Source: Candidatus Marinamargulisbacteria bacterium SCGC AAA071-K20 (GTDB lineage Bacteria > Margulisbacteria > Marinamargulisbacteria > GCA-2716485 > AAA071-K20). From it: a stretch of 63,965 nt of DNA. The notes under the pieces are model-generated. The model searched no databases. It had not been told where the DNA came from and was given only the letters and a program-made list of their open reading frames with translations. Position 1 is the stretch's first letter. Each line of letters starts with the position of its first letter. Location: positions 1 through 63,965 of the forward strand of contig QFBU01000005.1 of NCBI GenBank assembly GCA_003265975.1, given 5' to 3'. Both the position numbers and the translations under genes were made by a program. Below are positions 25,297-33,777 of the stretch, piece by piece.

Positions 25297-27414
25297 TTAT
25301 TCTCTGTAAGAACTAATTGCTTCAAAATTCTCATATATTTCACTAGGACATTCTCCATATCTATCTTCAAGTTCGTTTAAAATTCCTTTTATATCATCTC
25401 TTTTCTGTAACCTAAGTAACCGCCTGTAAATACTCAGTCTCTCTCTAATGTTTGGAATGTACTGTGGATTAATTGTAATTAAATCCATTGGAACATCTAT
25501 ATATTTTTTAGACTTAGTTGTAATACCTTTTGCTTCATTTATTGAGTGTTCTAAAAGTTTGCAATAAAGGCCAAAACCAACAGATACAATGTGCCCTGAT
25601 TGTTCTTTACCAAGCAGATTTCCAGCGCCTCTAATCTCAAGGTCTTTCATAGCAAGTTCATAACCAGAACCTAAAGACCCATATTCTCTAATGGCTTGTA
25701 GTCTATCTTCTGCTTTTTTAGTAAGTTTCTTGTTTTTTGAATATAGAATATAAGCATATGCCTGAATGTCTGATCGCCCTACTCTACCCCTAAGTTGATG
25801 TATTTGAGACAATCCAAACTGTTCAGCTCTGTCGATTATAATTGTATTTACGTTAGGTATATCAATACCATTTTCAATAATTGTAGTACTTATAAGGATA
25901 TCAATCTTTTTATTTAAAAAATCAACTAAAAGTTCTTGTAATTCTTTTTCGTTTAATTGCCCATGCCCAACTTTGATAATCGCTTCAGGGTGTTGTTTGA
26001 GTAATTTAATTTTAATACTATGTATACTCTGGATACGGTTATGGATATAAAATACTTGTCCTTTTCGTTTAAGTTCATCTTTAATGGCTTTATTTACTAT
26101 ATTGTCATAATGAGGCCCAACATAAGTGAGAACGTTTTTCTTTGATTTAGGAGGAGTTGCTATTACAGAAATATCTTTTGTCCCTGTAAGCGACATATAA
26201 AGGGTTCTTGGGATAGGCGTTGCACTAACCGAAATCACATCTACTAACTTCTTGAATCGTTTTAATGTTTCTTTATGCGACACTCCAAAACGTTGTTCTT
26301 CATCAATTAATATTAATCCCAGATCAGCAAACTCTATTGCTTTATTCAAGATACGATGTGTTCCAATTACGAGATTACATTTATTTTCTTTAAGCTCTTT
26401 CATTGTTTCTTCTTGAGGTCCTTTTTGTCTGAATCTAGATAACACTTTCACTGTGTATCCAAAGGGTTTAAATCTAGCGTTAAATATTTTGAAATGCTGT
26501 TCAGCTAAAATTGTAGTTGGGACAAGAAGTGCAACCTGCTTACCACTCTCTAAGGCTTTAAAAGCAGCTCTTAGAATAACTTCTGTTTTTCCGTATCCAA
26601 CATCTCCACAAATTAAACGATCCATTGGTTTTGATTTTTCCATATCTATTTTTATTTCAACAATAGAACTTGCTTGATCTTTTGTTAGCACATGTTCAAA
26701 ATTACCTTCTAATTCAAGCTGCCTTACGGTGTCTTCTTTGAAAGAATATCCTTTTTGATGAATTCTTAGTTTTTGAATTATAAATATATCCTTAGCAAGG
26801 TTTTCTGAGCTTTTTTTAACTTTTGCTCGTGTTTTTTTCCAAGCACCATCATTTAAACTATTAACCTTAGGAAGGTCATTATTATAAGAATATTTATAAA
26901 TATCCCGAAGTTGAGTAAGTGGTACAAATACGGTGTCGTCCCCATGATATTTAAGAACAATATACTCAACCTCTTTATTTAAAAAATTCTTTCTCTCTAA
27001 ACCCATAAATTGCCCTATACCGTATTTTTCGTGAACAATGTAGTCTCCTTCAAAGAACTCTGATAGCAAGTCTGTTGAGTGTAAAGTCTCTGGTTTTGAG
27101 AACTTCTTTTTTCTGTCTATATCAACTTTTGAAAAAGAAGTATTTTTAAGTTTAGATAAGGATCGTTGGGTGTGAGTGTCAAAAGAGTTGAGACGGTCAA
27201 TCATATCATCGTCATATTCAATTCTAATGGGATGTGAGTGAGATTCAGGATAAATATCAATAATATTCCCACGAACCGAAAACTCATCGGGGTCTAAGAC
27301 CATGTTTACTCTAGTATATCCAAAGTCAATAAGCCTAGTAATTAAAGAATTATAGTTTGGATACTTATTTCCTTTTAACTCAATTATTATCGACTCTTTC
27401 CTTAGCTTAGTCAT
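25297..27414 (-). CDS. mfd: Compact Mfd-like translocase (transcription-repair coupling factor, shortened)
   Basis: 705 aa against about 1150 in full-length Mfd. It begins in what corresponds to domain 1b (FGYTRVNMVLDPDEFSVRGNIIDIYP). It then jumps to the RNA-polymerase-interacting domain (GDYIVHEKYGIGQFMGLERK, about 115-200) and has the complete RecG-like motor: Walker A GDVGYGKTE, DEEQ box, SATPIPRT, and TTIIENGIDIPN. The C-terminal regulatory domain is cut off after DRYGECPSEIYENF. Domain 1a, the UvrA-contacting region and D3 are missing. The start lies inside comF (8-bp overlap), so no lost N-terminus can hide upstream. It should still translocate and push RNA polymerase; UvrA recruitment is doubtful. 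Confidence 0.85.
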   Translation of the reverse strand: MTKLRKESIIIELKGNKYPNYNSLITRLIDFGYTRVNMVLDPDEFSVRGNIIDIYPESHSHPIRIEYDDDMIDRLNSFDTHTQRSLSKLKNTSFSKVDIDRKKKFSKPETLHSTDLLSEFFEGDYIVHEKYGIGQFMGLERKNFLNKEVEYIVLKYHGDDTVFVPLTQLRDIYKYSYNNDLPKVNSLNDGAWKKTRAKVKKSSENLAKDIFIIQKLRIHQKGYSFKEDTVRQLELEGNFEHVLTKDQASSIVEIKIDMEKSKPMDRLICGDVGYGKTEVILRAAFKALESGKQVALLVPTTILAEQHFKIFNARFKPFGYTVKVLSRFRQKGPQEETMKELKENKCNLVIGTHRILNKAIEFADLGLILIDEEQRFGVSHKETLKRFKKLVDVISVSATPIPRTLYMSLTGTKDISVIATPPKSKKNVLTYVGPHYDNIVNKAIKDELKRKGQVFYIHNRIQSIHSIKIKLLKQHPEAIIKVGHGQLNEKELQELLVDFLNKKIDILISTTIIENGIDIPNVNTIIIDRAEQFGLSQIHQLRGRVGRSDIQAYAYILYSKNKKLTKKAEDRLQAIREYGSLGSGYELAMKDLEIRGAGNLLGKEQSGHIVSVGFGLYCKLLEHSINEAKGITTKSKKYIDVPMDLITINPQYIPNIRERLSIYRRLLRLQKRDDIKGILNELEDRYGECPSEIYENFEAISSYRE

Positions 27415-28063
27415 GATTTAGTTCGGTGTAACACATTGATAATACAGAAATAGATTTTGGTTTGAATTCTTTTATAACGCTTATAGCTTCCTTCATACTT
27501 GTTCCGGTTGTGATGATGTCATCGACTAGCAATACTTCTTTTTCGTATAAATAATTACAGTTCAAGTCTTTATTTGGTCTAAATATATTTTTTAGAAGAT
27601 CTTGTCTTTTTTGTTTGTTTAAAGCGTTTAAAGGGGGCGTGTTATTTTGTCGCTCTAAACAAGGAAAAATAGACAACGAATGTTTATTTGAAAGCCCTCC
27701 AAAAAGACTGAGAACATGGTCGAACCCTCTGTCTTTCTCACGATCTTTAGAACTTGGAATTGGTATTACAATCTTGTCATTAAGAGACAAATTTAGAGTA
27801 GCTATTAAGGAGGAGAGTAATGTGGCTAGAGATTTATTTGCTTGATATTTTATCAAATACAATGCCTTTTTAATCAATTCAAAATTATAACTAAAAATGT
27901 AATCGCCCTGAACTTGGTCTGAAAGAATAACCTTTTTTATGTGGATATCTTTGAATGGAGTTTGAATACATTTTTTACAAATAGGGCTTTCTTGTAAGGT
28001 TTTACATTCTGTACATTCTGAAGGGAAAATATTTCTATAAAGTTCTTTAAGCCAATTTTTCAT
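27407..28063 (-). CDS. comF: ComF-family phosphoribosyltransferase-like protein
   Basis: 218 aa. An N-terminal zinc ribbon (Cys17, Cys20, Cys29, Cys32) is followed by a phosphoribosyltransferase fold with the PRPP loop EVLLVDDIITTGTSMKEA near residue 175 and the ComF signature DREKDRGFDHV. Known members act in DNA uptake or recombination; no other competence gene is in the window. It overlaps the mfd start by 8 bp. TATTAT lies 9 nt before the ATG, with no ribosome site. Confidence 0.86.
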   Translation of the reverse strand: MKNWLKELYRNIFPSECTECKTLQESPICKKCIQTPFKDIHIKKVILSDQVQGDYIFSYNFELIKKALYLIKYQANKSLATLLSSLIATLNLSLNDKIVIPIPSSKDREKDRGFDHVLSLFGGLSNKHSLSIFPCLERQNNTPPLNALNKQKRQDLLKNIFRPNKDLNCNYLYEKEVLLVDDIITTGTSMKEAISVIKEFKPKSISVLSMCYTELNHD

Positions 28064-28095
28064 GTGGGAAACATAATATCATAGCTTCAGTTTTT

Positions 28096-28623
28096 TTATG
28101 CGAGTTTATTAAGTGTTTTGAAGATAGTTTGTTTGCGGTCAATTGAAATTGAGTCTTTTTGAGCTAATTCCATAAGTAATTCTCGTCGCTGTTCAGACTT
28201 TTCAGTTTCTTTAGTTTTATCATTATTATTTTCGTGAAGTAAAGGTAAGATTTGAGATTGTTCTTTTTCTAATAATTGAATTCTGTTTAGCAGTTCATCA
28301 ATTTTGTAAGACTGATTTTCGATTAGGAGTTTATTATTATCCATTAGCGTCTGAACGGTATCGTTAATTTCAGTAGCTCTTCTATTTTTTGATTCATTAG
28401 CATCATAAATCTCAATTTTTCGATTTTTTTCTTGTTCAACAATTCCTAGGTATTTTTTAAGTTCATCTTCATATACATAAAAATTCGGGGTACCTCTACC
28501 TTTTCTTTGATTTTTAACAGATTCAGCTTTCAACTCACCGCTATGTATAGCTCTAGTAAGTTTGTATTTAGAAAGTTTGCCGTCAGTCAATTTTTCAATT
28601 TCATAAACTGTGTATTTTTTCAT
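28096..28623 (-). CDS. Hypothetical HTH plus coiled-coil protein
   Basis: 175 aa. The first 60 residues (KKYTVYEIEKLTDGKLSKYKLTRAIHSGELKAES, then YVYEDELKKYLG) resemble an excisionase/MerR-like winged helix that reads DNA. Residues about 65-140 are predicted coiled coil, rich in Glu, Lys and Gln, with LLNRIQLLEKEQSQILPLL. The gene lies 32 bp upstream of comF in the same direction. The family is not recognised; a DNA-binding regulator or structural protein is likely. Confidence 0.6.
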   Translation of the reverse strand: MKKYTVYEIEKLTDGKLSKYKLTRAIHSGELKAESVKNQRKGRGTPNFYVYEDELKKYLGIVEQEKNRKIEIYDANESKNRRATEINDTVQTLMDNNKLLIENQSYKIDELLNRIQLLEKEQSQILPLLHENNNDKTKETEKSEQRRELLMELAQKDSISIDRKQTIFKTLNKLA

Positions 28624-28721
28624 TATTTATTCTTTTTTTTGTAATTTGGAAACAATTAAATTTAATTTTACATCAGAATAAACTGTTTTAAAAGAACAAT
28701 TTTTGATAGTATATATTTATT

Positions 28722-29387
28722 ATGAAAAAAGACTTGATTATTGCCCCTTCAATCCTCTCTGCAGATTTCGCAAATTTAGGAGCTGATGTTCAATCTGTTC
28801 TTGATGCAGGAGCCTCGTTAGTTCACTTTGATGTCATGGATAATCATTATGTTCCTAATTTAACTTTTGGCCCTTTAGTTTGTTCAGCATTAAAAAAATA
28901 TGGAATAAAAGCGCCTATCGATGTCCATTTAATGGTTAAGCCTGTTGACCGTTTGATCCCTGACTTTATTGCTGCTGGAGCAGATATTATCACTTTTCAT
29001 TATGAAGCGTCAGAACATGTTGATAGAACCTTAGACTTGATAAAGGCTGGTGGCTGTAAAGCGGGTATAGTTTTGAATCCAGCGACGCCTATTTCTGTAT
29101 TAGACAACGTTCTACATAAATGTGACATGGTCTTATTAATGTCTGTAAACCCAGGGTTTCCAGGACAATCTTTTATAGAGTATACCTATGACAAAATTTC
29201 AACTGTAAGAAATATGATCGATAAAACTGGACTTGATATTAGATTAGAAGTTGATGGTGGAATTAATTTGGAAAATGTAAGAAAAGTATCCGACGCAGGG
29301 GCAGATACTTTAGTCATGGGGTCAGCCATTTTCAAAACGTCTAATTACGAAGAAACATTAAATAAAATTCAACAACAGTTGTCTTAA
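28722..29387 (+). CDS. rpe: Ribulose-phosphate 3-epimerase
   Basis: 221 aa, complete. Interconverts ribulose-5-P and xylulose-5-P. Family motifs: APSILSADFANLG at the start, HFDVMDNHYVPNLTFGP with metal and catalytic Asp, DVHLMV, NPATPISVL, VNPGFPGQSFI, and EVDGGINLENV with the second Asp. It is followed 1 bp later by the DUF45 protease gene. A TATATA/TATATT run lies 4-6 nt before the ATG and no ribosome site is seen. Confidence 0.95.
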   Translation: MKKDLIIAPSILSADFANLGADVQSVLDAGASLVHFDVMDNHYVPNLTFGPLVCSALKKYGIKAPIDVHLMVKPVDRLIPDFIAAGADIITFHYEASEHVDRTLDLIKAGGCKAGIVLNPATPISVLDNVLHKCDMVLLMSVNPGFPGQSFIEYTYDKISTVRNMIDKTGLDIRLEVDGGINLENVRKVSDAGADTLVMGSAIFKTSNYEETLNKIQQQLS

Positions 29388-29388
29388 A

Positions 29389-30039
29389 ATGAGTCAGTCC
29401 GCATATGTTCTTAAACGATCAAAACGTCGTCGTACTTTAGGAATAAAAGTTACCTCTAAAGCTGAAGTTGTTATTCAAGTTCCTCATACTCTCCCCCAAG
29501 AAAAGATTGATAGATTTGTAAGCGAGCACCAAGACTGGATCGACAAAAAACAATCTGCAATGTTTAAAAATATTGAAGAAAAAGAAACACTGCTTAAGAC
29601 TCAATTTATTTACCTTGGCCAACTTTATGATTTAAGAGAATCTGATTCAATTTCTGAAATTCTTTTTGATGATTCCAGCGTATTTATTCCTACTGGGACT
29701 GACGAAAAGCAGTTGCAATTTTGGTACAAACAAAGAGCAGAAGATATTTTATTTGATCGTGTCAGTATTTATGAGTCATTTATTAAAGCAAAGCCAGATA
29801 ATGTTAAAGTTAAAAAATTAAAATCTCGCTGGGGAAGTTGTTCCAGTAATGGTGATATCTCCCTAAATATACAATTGGTTAAAGCCCCAATGACAGTTAT
29901 AGACTATGTAGTAGTACATGAGCTTTGTCATCTAGTTCATTTAGATCATTCAAAGTCGTTTTGGAACTTAGTTGAGTCTATACTGCCAGACTATAAAAAA
30001 GCGCATACTTGGTTGAAATCCAATGGACATTTATTATAA
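29389..30039 (+). CDS. YgjP/DUF45 zinc metallopeptidase
   Basis: 216 aa of the SprT-like/DUF45 family. The catalytic stretch VVVHELCHLVHLDHSKSFW holds HExxH plus a third His, and LKSRWGSCSSNGDISLN is the family's other block. The N-terminal part (KRRRTLGIKVTSKAEVVIQVP) matches the family too. It starts 1 bp after the rpe stop, so it is coupled. The natural substrate is unknown. Assignment to the family is firm. Confidence 0.85.
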   Translation: MSQSAYVLKRSKRRRTLGIKVTSKAEVVIQVPHTLPQEKIDRFVSEHQDWIDKKQSAMFKNIEEKETLLKTQFIYLGQLYDLRESDSISEILFDDSSVFIPTGTDEKQLQFWYKQRAEDILFDRVSIYESFIKAKPDNVKVKKLKSRWGSCSSNGDISLNIQLVKAPMTVIDYVVVHELCHLVHLDHSKSFWNLVESILPDYKKAHTWLKSNGHLL

Positions 30040-30057
30040 GGGAGAAGTGAAATTACA

Positions 30058-31578
30058 ATGCAGAATAAACAATTAGAAGATTATTATAAAAAAATAAATG
30101 AGTCATCAGTTTATGATGTTGCTATTGAAACCCCCTTATTACCAATGCAGAATCTGTCATTAGTGTGTAACAACGAAGTTTTGATTAAAAGAGAAGATTT
30201 ACAGCCTATATTTTCGTTTAAACTAAGAGGTGCTTATAATAAAATTTCTCAACTTACAAAAGATGAGTTAAAAAGCGGAATTATTGCTTCTTCTGCTGGG
30301 AATCATGCTCAAGGTGTCGCTTATTCTGCAAAAAAGCTTGGTATTAAGGCGACCATAGTAATGCCTAATACTACGCCCCCAATTAAAGTTAAGTCTGTCA
30401 TTTCATATGGTGCAAAAACAGTTTTGTTTGGAGATATGTATGACGATGCCTATATGCATGCCCAGGAATTAGCTAAAAAAGAAGGACTTACCTTTATACA
30501 TCCATATGACGATGAAGCTGTTATTGCAGGCCAAGGCACAGTAGGTTTGGAATTATTAAAACAAGCACCAGATATGGATATTATCTTTGTTCCTGTAGGT
30601 GGTGGAGGATTACTCGCAGGTATATTAGCGGCTATTAAATATAAAAACCCTAAGATTAAAGTGGTGGGCGTAGAACCAGAGAATGCAGCCTGCTTGTTTG
30701 CGGCATTAAACGCAAAAGAGAGAGTTATTTTAAAACAGGTTGGCATTTTTGCTGATGGTGTTGCTGTAAAACAAATTGGTGAGTTACCTTTTAAAGTGAT
30801 TAAAGAGTTTATAGATGATGTTGTTTTAGTGTCTACTGACGAAATATGTGCAGCTATTAAAGATATTTTTGAAAACTCGCGTACAATTGCTGAGCCAGCT
30901 GGAGCTCTGTCATTAGCCGGCTTAAAAAAATATGCTGATGAACAATCACTTAATGACAAAAAATTAGTCTGTATAAATAGTGGAGCCAATATTAATTTTG
31001 ATCGGCTGCGGCATATTGCAGAACGTGCGGATGTAGGTGAACAAAAAGAAGCGATTTATTCTATTACCATCCCAGAAGAAAAAGGGGGGTTTTTGAAGTT
31101 TTGTACATTTATAAAAAAACGATCGATCACAGAGTTTAACTATCGGTATTGTGACGATTCTATGGCGCATTTGTTTGTAGGTATTGGCCTAGATAATGGA
31201 ATTGATGACAAACTTGCTTTTGAACGCAATTTAGACGAACAAGGTTACGATTATACTGACTTAACTGACAACGAACTGGCTAAGCTTCACATTAGGCATA
31301 TGATTGGGGGTAAGCCAAAGGTACTCACTGATGAAAAAGTGTATCGATTTCAATTCCCTGAACGACCTGGCGCCCTAATGGAGTTTTTAAAGACTATGGG
31401 TGACCGGTGGAATATAAGTATGTTTCACTATAGAAATCATGGTTCTGCATATGGTCGAGTTTTTGTAGGTATTCAACTCCCTATAGGAGAAACTACAGAA
31501 TTCTCTGAATTTCTTGAAAAATTAAACTACAGTTATTTTGATGAGTCTAAAAACCAGGCCTATTTACAGTTTTTATAA
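30058..31578 (+). CDS. ilvA: Threonine ammonia-lyase, biosynthetic (IlvA)
   Basis: 506 aa, the long biosynthetic form. Makes 2-oxobutanoate for isoleucine. The PLP lysine is in REDLQPIFSFKLRGAYN (about residue 57), with SAGNHAQG and VPVGGGGLLAGI as cofactor-binding loops. Two ACT-like regulatory domains fill about 335-506 (VYRFQFPERPGALMEFLK near 420), typical of isoleucine-sensitive enzymes. GGGAG precedes the ATG. It is the last gene before tRNA-Glu and the integrated island. Confidence 0.95.
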   Translation: MQNKQLEDYYKKINESSVYDVAIETPLLPMQNLSLVCNNEVLIKREDLQPIFSFKLRGAYNKISQLTKDELKSGIIASSAGNHAQGVAYSAKKLGIKATIVMPNTTPPIKVKSVISYGAKTVLFGDMYDDAYMHAQELAKKEGLTFIHPYDDEAVIAGQGTVGLELLKQAPDMDIIFVPVGGGGLLAGILAAIKYKNPKIKVVGVEPENAACLFAALNAKERVILKQVGIFADGVAVKQIGELPFKVIKEFIDDVVLVSTDEICAAIKDIFENSRTIAEPAGALSLAGLKKYADEQSLNDKKLVCINSGANINFDRLRHIAERADVGEQKEAIYSITIPEEKGGFLKFCTFIKKRSITEFNYRYCDDSMAHLFVGIGLDNGIDDKLAFERNLDEQGYDYTDLTDNELAKLHIRHMIGGKPKVLTDEKVYRFQFPERPGALMEFLKTMGDRWNISMFHYRNHGSAYGRVFVGIQLPIGETTEFSEFLEKLNYSYFDESKNQAYLQFL

Positions 31579-31660
31579 GGCAATCGTATTTGAATTTCTT
31601 TTTGGGCTATGATATCTTAAGTTTTTCTAAATTAGTTAGATTTCTTTTCTATCTTAATTT

Positions 31661-31735
31661 GGCCCCATCGTCTAGTGGTTAGGACACCTGGTTTTCATCC
31701 AGGCAACGGGAGTTCGATTCTCCCTGGGGCTACCA
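31661..31735 (+). tRNA. tRNA-Glu (anticodon TTC)
   Basis: A complete cloverleaf of 75 nt including encoded CCA. The acceptor stem GGCCCCA pairs with TGGGGCT (one G-U); anticodon stem CCTGG/CCAGG has loop TTTTCAT, giving anticodon TTC; the T-arm is GGAG-TTCGATT-CTCC. The 3' end, from T31725 on, is repeated at 45218. This is the integration site of the island. Confidence 0.95.
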
Positions 31736-33227
31736 ATAAAGATTCTTTTTTTCCACCTGTGCTCAACATCTTAAAAACTAGGTTCAATTTTGAGGTTCCA
31801 AAAAACGTTTTGTTGGCATAGCTCAAATCACGGGGAAAAACCAACTTTTGGAACCTTTGCTTCAAATCAAGCTCAGAATCTTTCCAAAGGTCTGCAATGT
31901 TTGACATAAACTTTGTGCAGTAATCTACGCATTTTCCCATATCGTTATCGAGCTCATCTAGTTCAAGAAGTTGTTCCGTATAGCGTTGCCTTTTTTTGTT
32001 TATAACAACCTTTTCTTTCTTTAGGTCATCGCCTTCCCATTCTTTTATTACTACTAGATTTCTTACGTAGTCTTCTCTAGCCTCTAAATTCTCTAAGTCG
32101 CTGATTAATTTTGACCTTAACAAAACACGATTCTTTTGTTTTCTCTTCCAGGTATCCTTCACAATAGTCTCAAATAACTTGATTATCTTAGGGTCCGGTG
32201 TAATCCTCTTTAATAGTTTATAGTACTCCTCCTCAAATATATCCTTAGGGATTCTATTCCCTTTTCCTTCTTTTTTTGTACATTTACTACAGTGGTAATA
32301 AGCCCGCCTAGTAGTATTACCTTTTGAAAAACTCCCGCTAATAGGGTTTTCACAGTGATGACACATAATATACCTTCGAAGAGGAAAATCTGGATTGTTG
32401 CGTGACTTTGGAACGGCCAGCGGTTTATTCCCTTTAAGTCGTTCTTGAACTTGGAAAAACAGATGTTCTGAAATTATACCTTGGTGTTTTCCTATTACAG
32501 GACCTTCTAGCCAGTGATGTTCAATAATACCTTTATAAAAAGGATTTCTTAGCATCTTACTAATAAGTTGATGAGATATTTTAACCCCATCATTTAGCAA
32601 CTCTTTTGCAATGTCTTTTTGTTTATATAGCCCTGTTGCCATTAGCTCAAAACATTTTAGTACGATCCATGCTTTTTCATTTTGAAGAGGTTTCGGTTTA
32701 CCTTCTTCATCTCTATTTGGGCGATATCCAAATGGCGGTCGCCAAGGCCATCTTCCGTCCATCAAACACGCAAGCATTCCACCTTGGGTGCGTTCGCCTA
32801 GCTGATCATTTTCAAATTGAGCCCCTGCACTAAGCATATTCCGAACATACTTCCCCATTGAAGTTTCATCATTATTCTCGCTAGAAAAGAGCACTCTGAT
32901 TTCTAGCTTTCCAAAAAATAAAAGTAAATCTTGAAAATCACCAGTATGTCTACTTAAACGGTCCACTTTATAGACAATAATTGCAGAAATATACTTCCTG
33001 TTTTTCTGGCAATACTTCATTAATTTTTTGAGCTCAGTTCTATTAGTGGTTTTGGCGCTTTCACCCTTTTCTATAAACATTTCCAAGACCGAAATATCAT
33101 TATTTTTCGCAAAATTTATACAATTTTTTTGCTGGGAATCTAAACTGCACCCCTGTTCTGCCTGATCTCTGGTTGAAACTCGGCAATAAATCACAGCGTT
33201 TTTAATTTCAGACTCAGTCTTTTTCAT
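31695..33227 (-). CDS. Large serine recombinase (site-specific integrase)
   Basis: 510 aa. The resolvase catalytic domain is at residues 10-160 (VIYCRVSTRDQAEQG with the nucleophile Ser, then KVDRLSRHTGDF), a recombinase domain at about 170-290 (RPPFGYRPNRDEEG), a zinc ribbon (CHHCENP...YHCSKC, about 285-320) and a coiled-coil tail. The last 9 residues (GRIELPLPG) and the stop come from the antisense of tRNA-Glu. The shared core encodes LVAP. In the joined circle the frame continues for 30 other residues (see 45125-45217). It overlaps a 61-aa upstream ORF by 14 bp. Serine integrases using tRNA targets are less usual than tyrosine ones. Confidence 0.9.
   Translation of the reverse strand: MKKTESEIKNAVIYCRVSTRDQAEQGCSLDSQQKNCINFAKNNDISVLEMFIEKGESAKTTNRTELKKLMKYCQKNRKYISAIIVYKVDRLSRHTGDFQDLLLFFGKLEIRVLFSSENNDETSMGKYVRNMLSAGAQFENDQLGERTQGGMLACLMDGRWPWRPPFGYRPNRDEEGKPKPLQNEKAWIVLKCFELMATGLYKQKDIAKELLNDGVKISHQLISKMLRNPFYKGIIEHHWLEGPVIGKHQGIISEHLFFQVQERLKGNKPLAVPKSRNNPDFPLRRYIMCHHCENPISGSFSKGNTTRRAYYHCSKCTKKEGKGNRIPKDIFEEEYYKLLKRITPDPKIIKLFETIVKDTWKRKQKNRVLLRSKLISDLENLEAREDYVRNLVVIKEWEGDDLKKEKVVINKKRQRYTEQLLELDELDNDMGKCVDYCTKFMSNIADLWKDSELDLKQRFQKLVFPRDLSYANKTFFGTSKLNLVFKMLSTGGKKESLLVAPGRIELPLPG
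31725..31736. repeat. Left attachment repeat (attL core)
   Basis: TGGGGCTACCAA, the tRNA-Glu acceptor 3' strand, discriminator, CCA and one further A. Identical to 45218-45229. Crossover must fall within these 12 bp. Confidence 0.85.
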
Positions 33228-33399
33228 GCTTCAACTCTTCATTTATATATTTTTCAACCAACAACTCAGCCATCATACACGATGCATCCACGACCTCCAC
33301 CTTTTGGTCCTCGCCGTATGTGTTACCAAGTTGTTTGGAATATTTTGATTTTTTATTATTTTCTTCGCCTTCAGGTAGAAGCTTTTTATTGGCCCTCAT
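33214..33399 (-). CDS. Small charged protein upstream of the recombinase
   Basis: 61 aa (MRANKKLLPEGEENNKKSKY at the start), highly charged, with no membrane segment. Its stop overlaps the recombinase start by 14 bp, so the two would be co-translated. TATATA-like sequence lies a few nt upstream of the ATG. Small genes in this place often act as directionality factors or regulators, but nothing in the sequence proves that. No family recognised. Confidence 0.5.
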   Translation of the reverse strand: MRANKKLLPEGEENNKKSKYSKQLGNTYGEDQKVEVVDASCMMAELLVEKYINEELKHEKD

Positions 33400-33777
33400 A
33401 CCCTATATAACAAATACTACACTTTTTTTTCAAAAAATAAGCTCGGGCACATTGAAACCGACGGAGTAGCCTTATTCATAGCCGCTGTTAACAGCAAATA
33501 ATAAAATAACATTTAATCTAGTAAAGGAGATTCGATTCCCCGATGAAAGAGGCCCTGATTAATAAAGCTGGTTTAGGTATTTTTGCCAAAGTTTTCTAAA
33601 GTTTAATTTAGCTTTGATTTGTGCTCGTTTTTGTCGGGATATGGACCCAGAAAGGAGGCCCCTAACGAAGGTTCAATTTGCTGTTTATCCAATCATTAAT
33701 CAAACGTTAACAATGTTAAGCATTCTCCATTAACACTACTTAGCTATTCTAGTATCAAATAAAAAAAGGAGAACTTA
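33400..33777. promoter_or_regulatory. 378-bp divergent control region between recombinase and phosphate operon
   Basis: It holds no gene I can support. Two candidate sites stand out. One is a perfect 12-bp palindrome, GCTGTTAACAGC (33484-33495), 85 bp upstream of the small gene that leads the recombinase. The other is a series of TTAAC-type hexamers before the porin gene: TTAATC (33696), TTAACA (33707), TTAAGC (33716) and TTAACA (33730). Some of these are 11 or 23 bp apart, as in PhoP/PhoB boxes. AAGGAG lies 6 nt before the porin ATG. Confidence 0.4.
33696..33735 (+). promoter_or_regulatory. Candidate Pho box of the porin-pst operon
   Basis: TTAATC at 33696 and TTAACA at 33707 are 11 bp apart, the spacing of Bacillus-type Pho half-sites (TTAACA repeats). 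A further TTAACA starts at 33730, 23 bp on. The cis element would make sense because phoB and phoR sit in the same operon. This is a visual match only. Confidence 0.4.

Noticed and set aside
31695..31724. Recombinase C-terminal residues GRIELPLPG as a conserved motif
   Set aside because: They are the antisense translation of tRNA-Glu and not protein-derived sequence.
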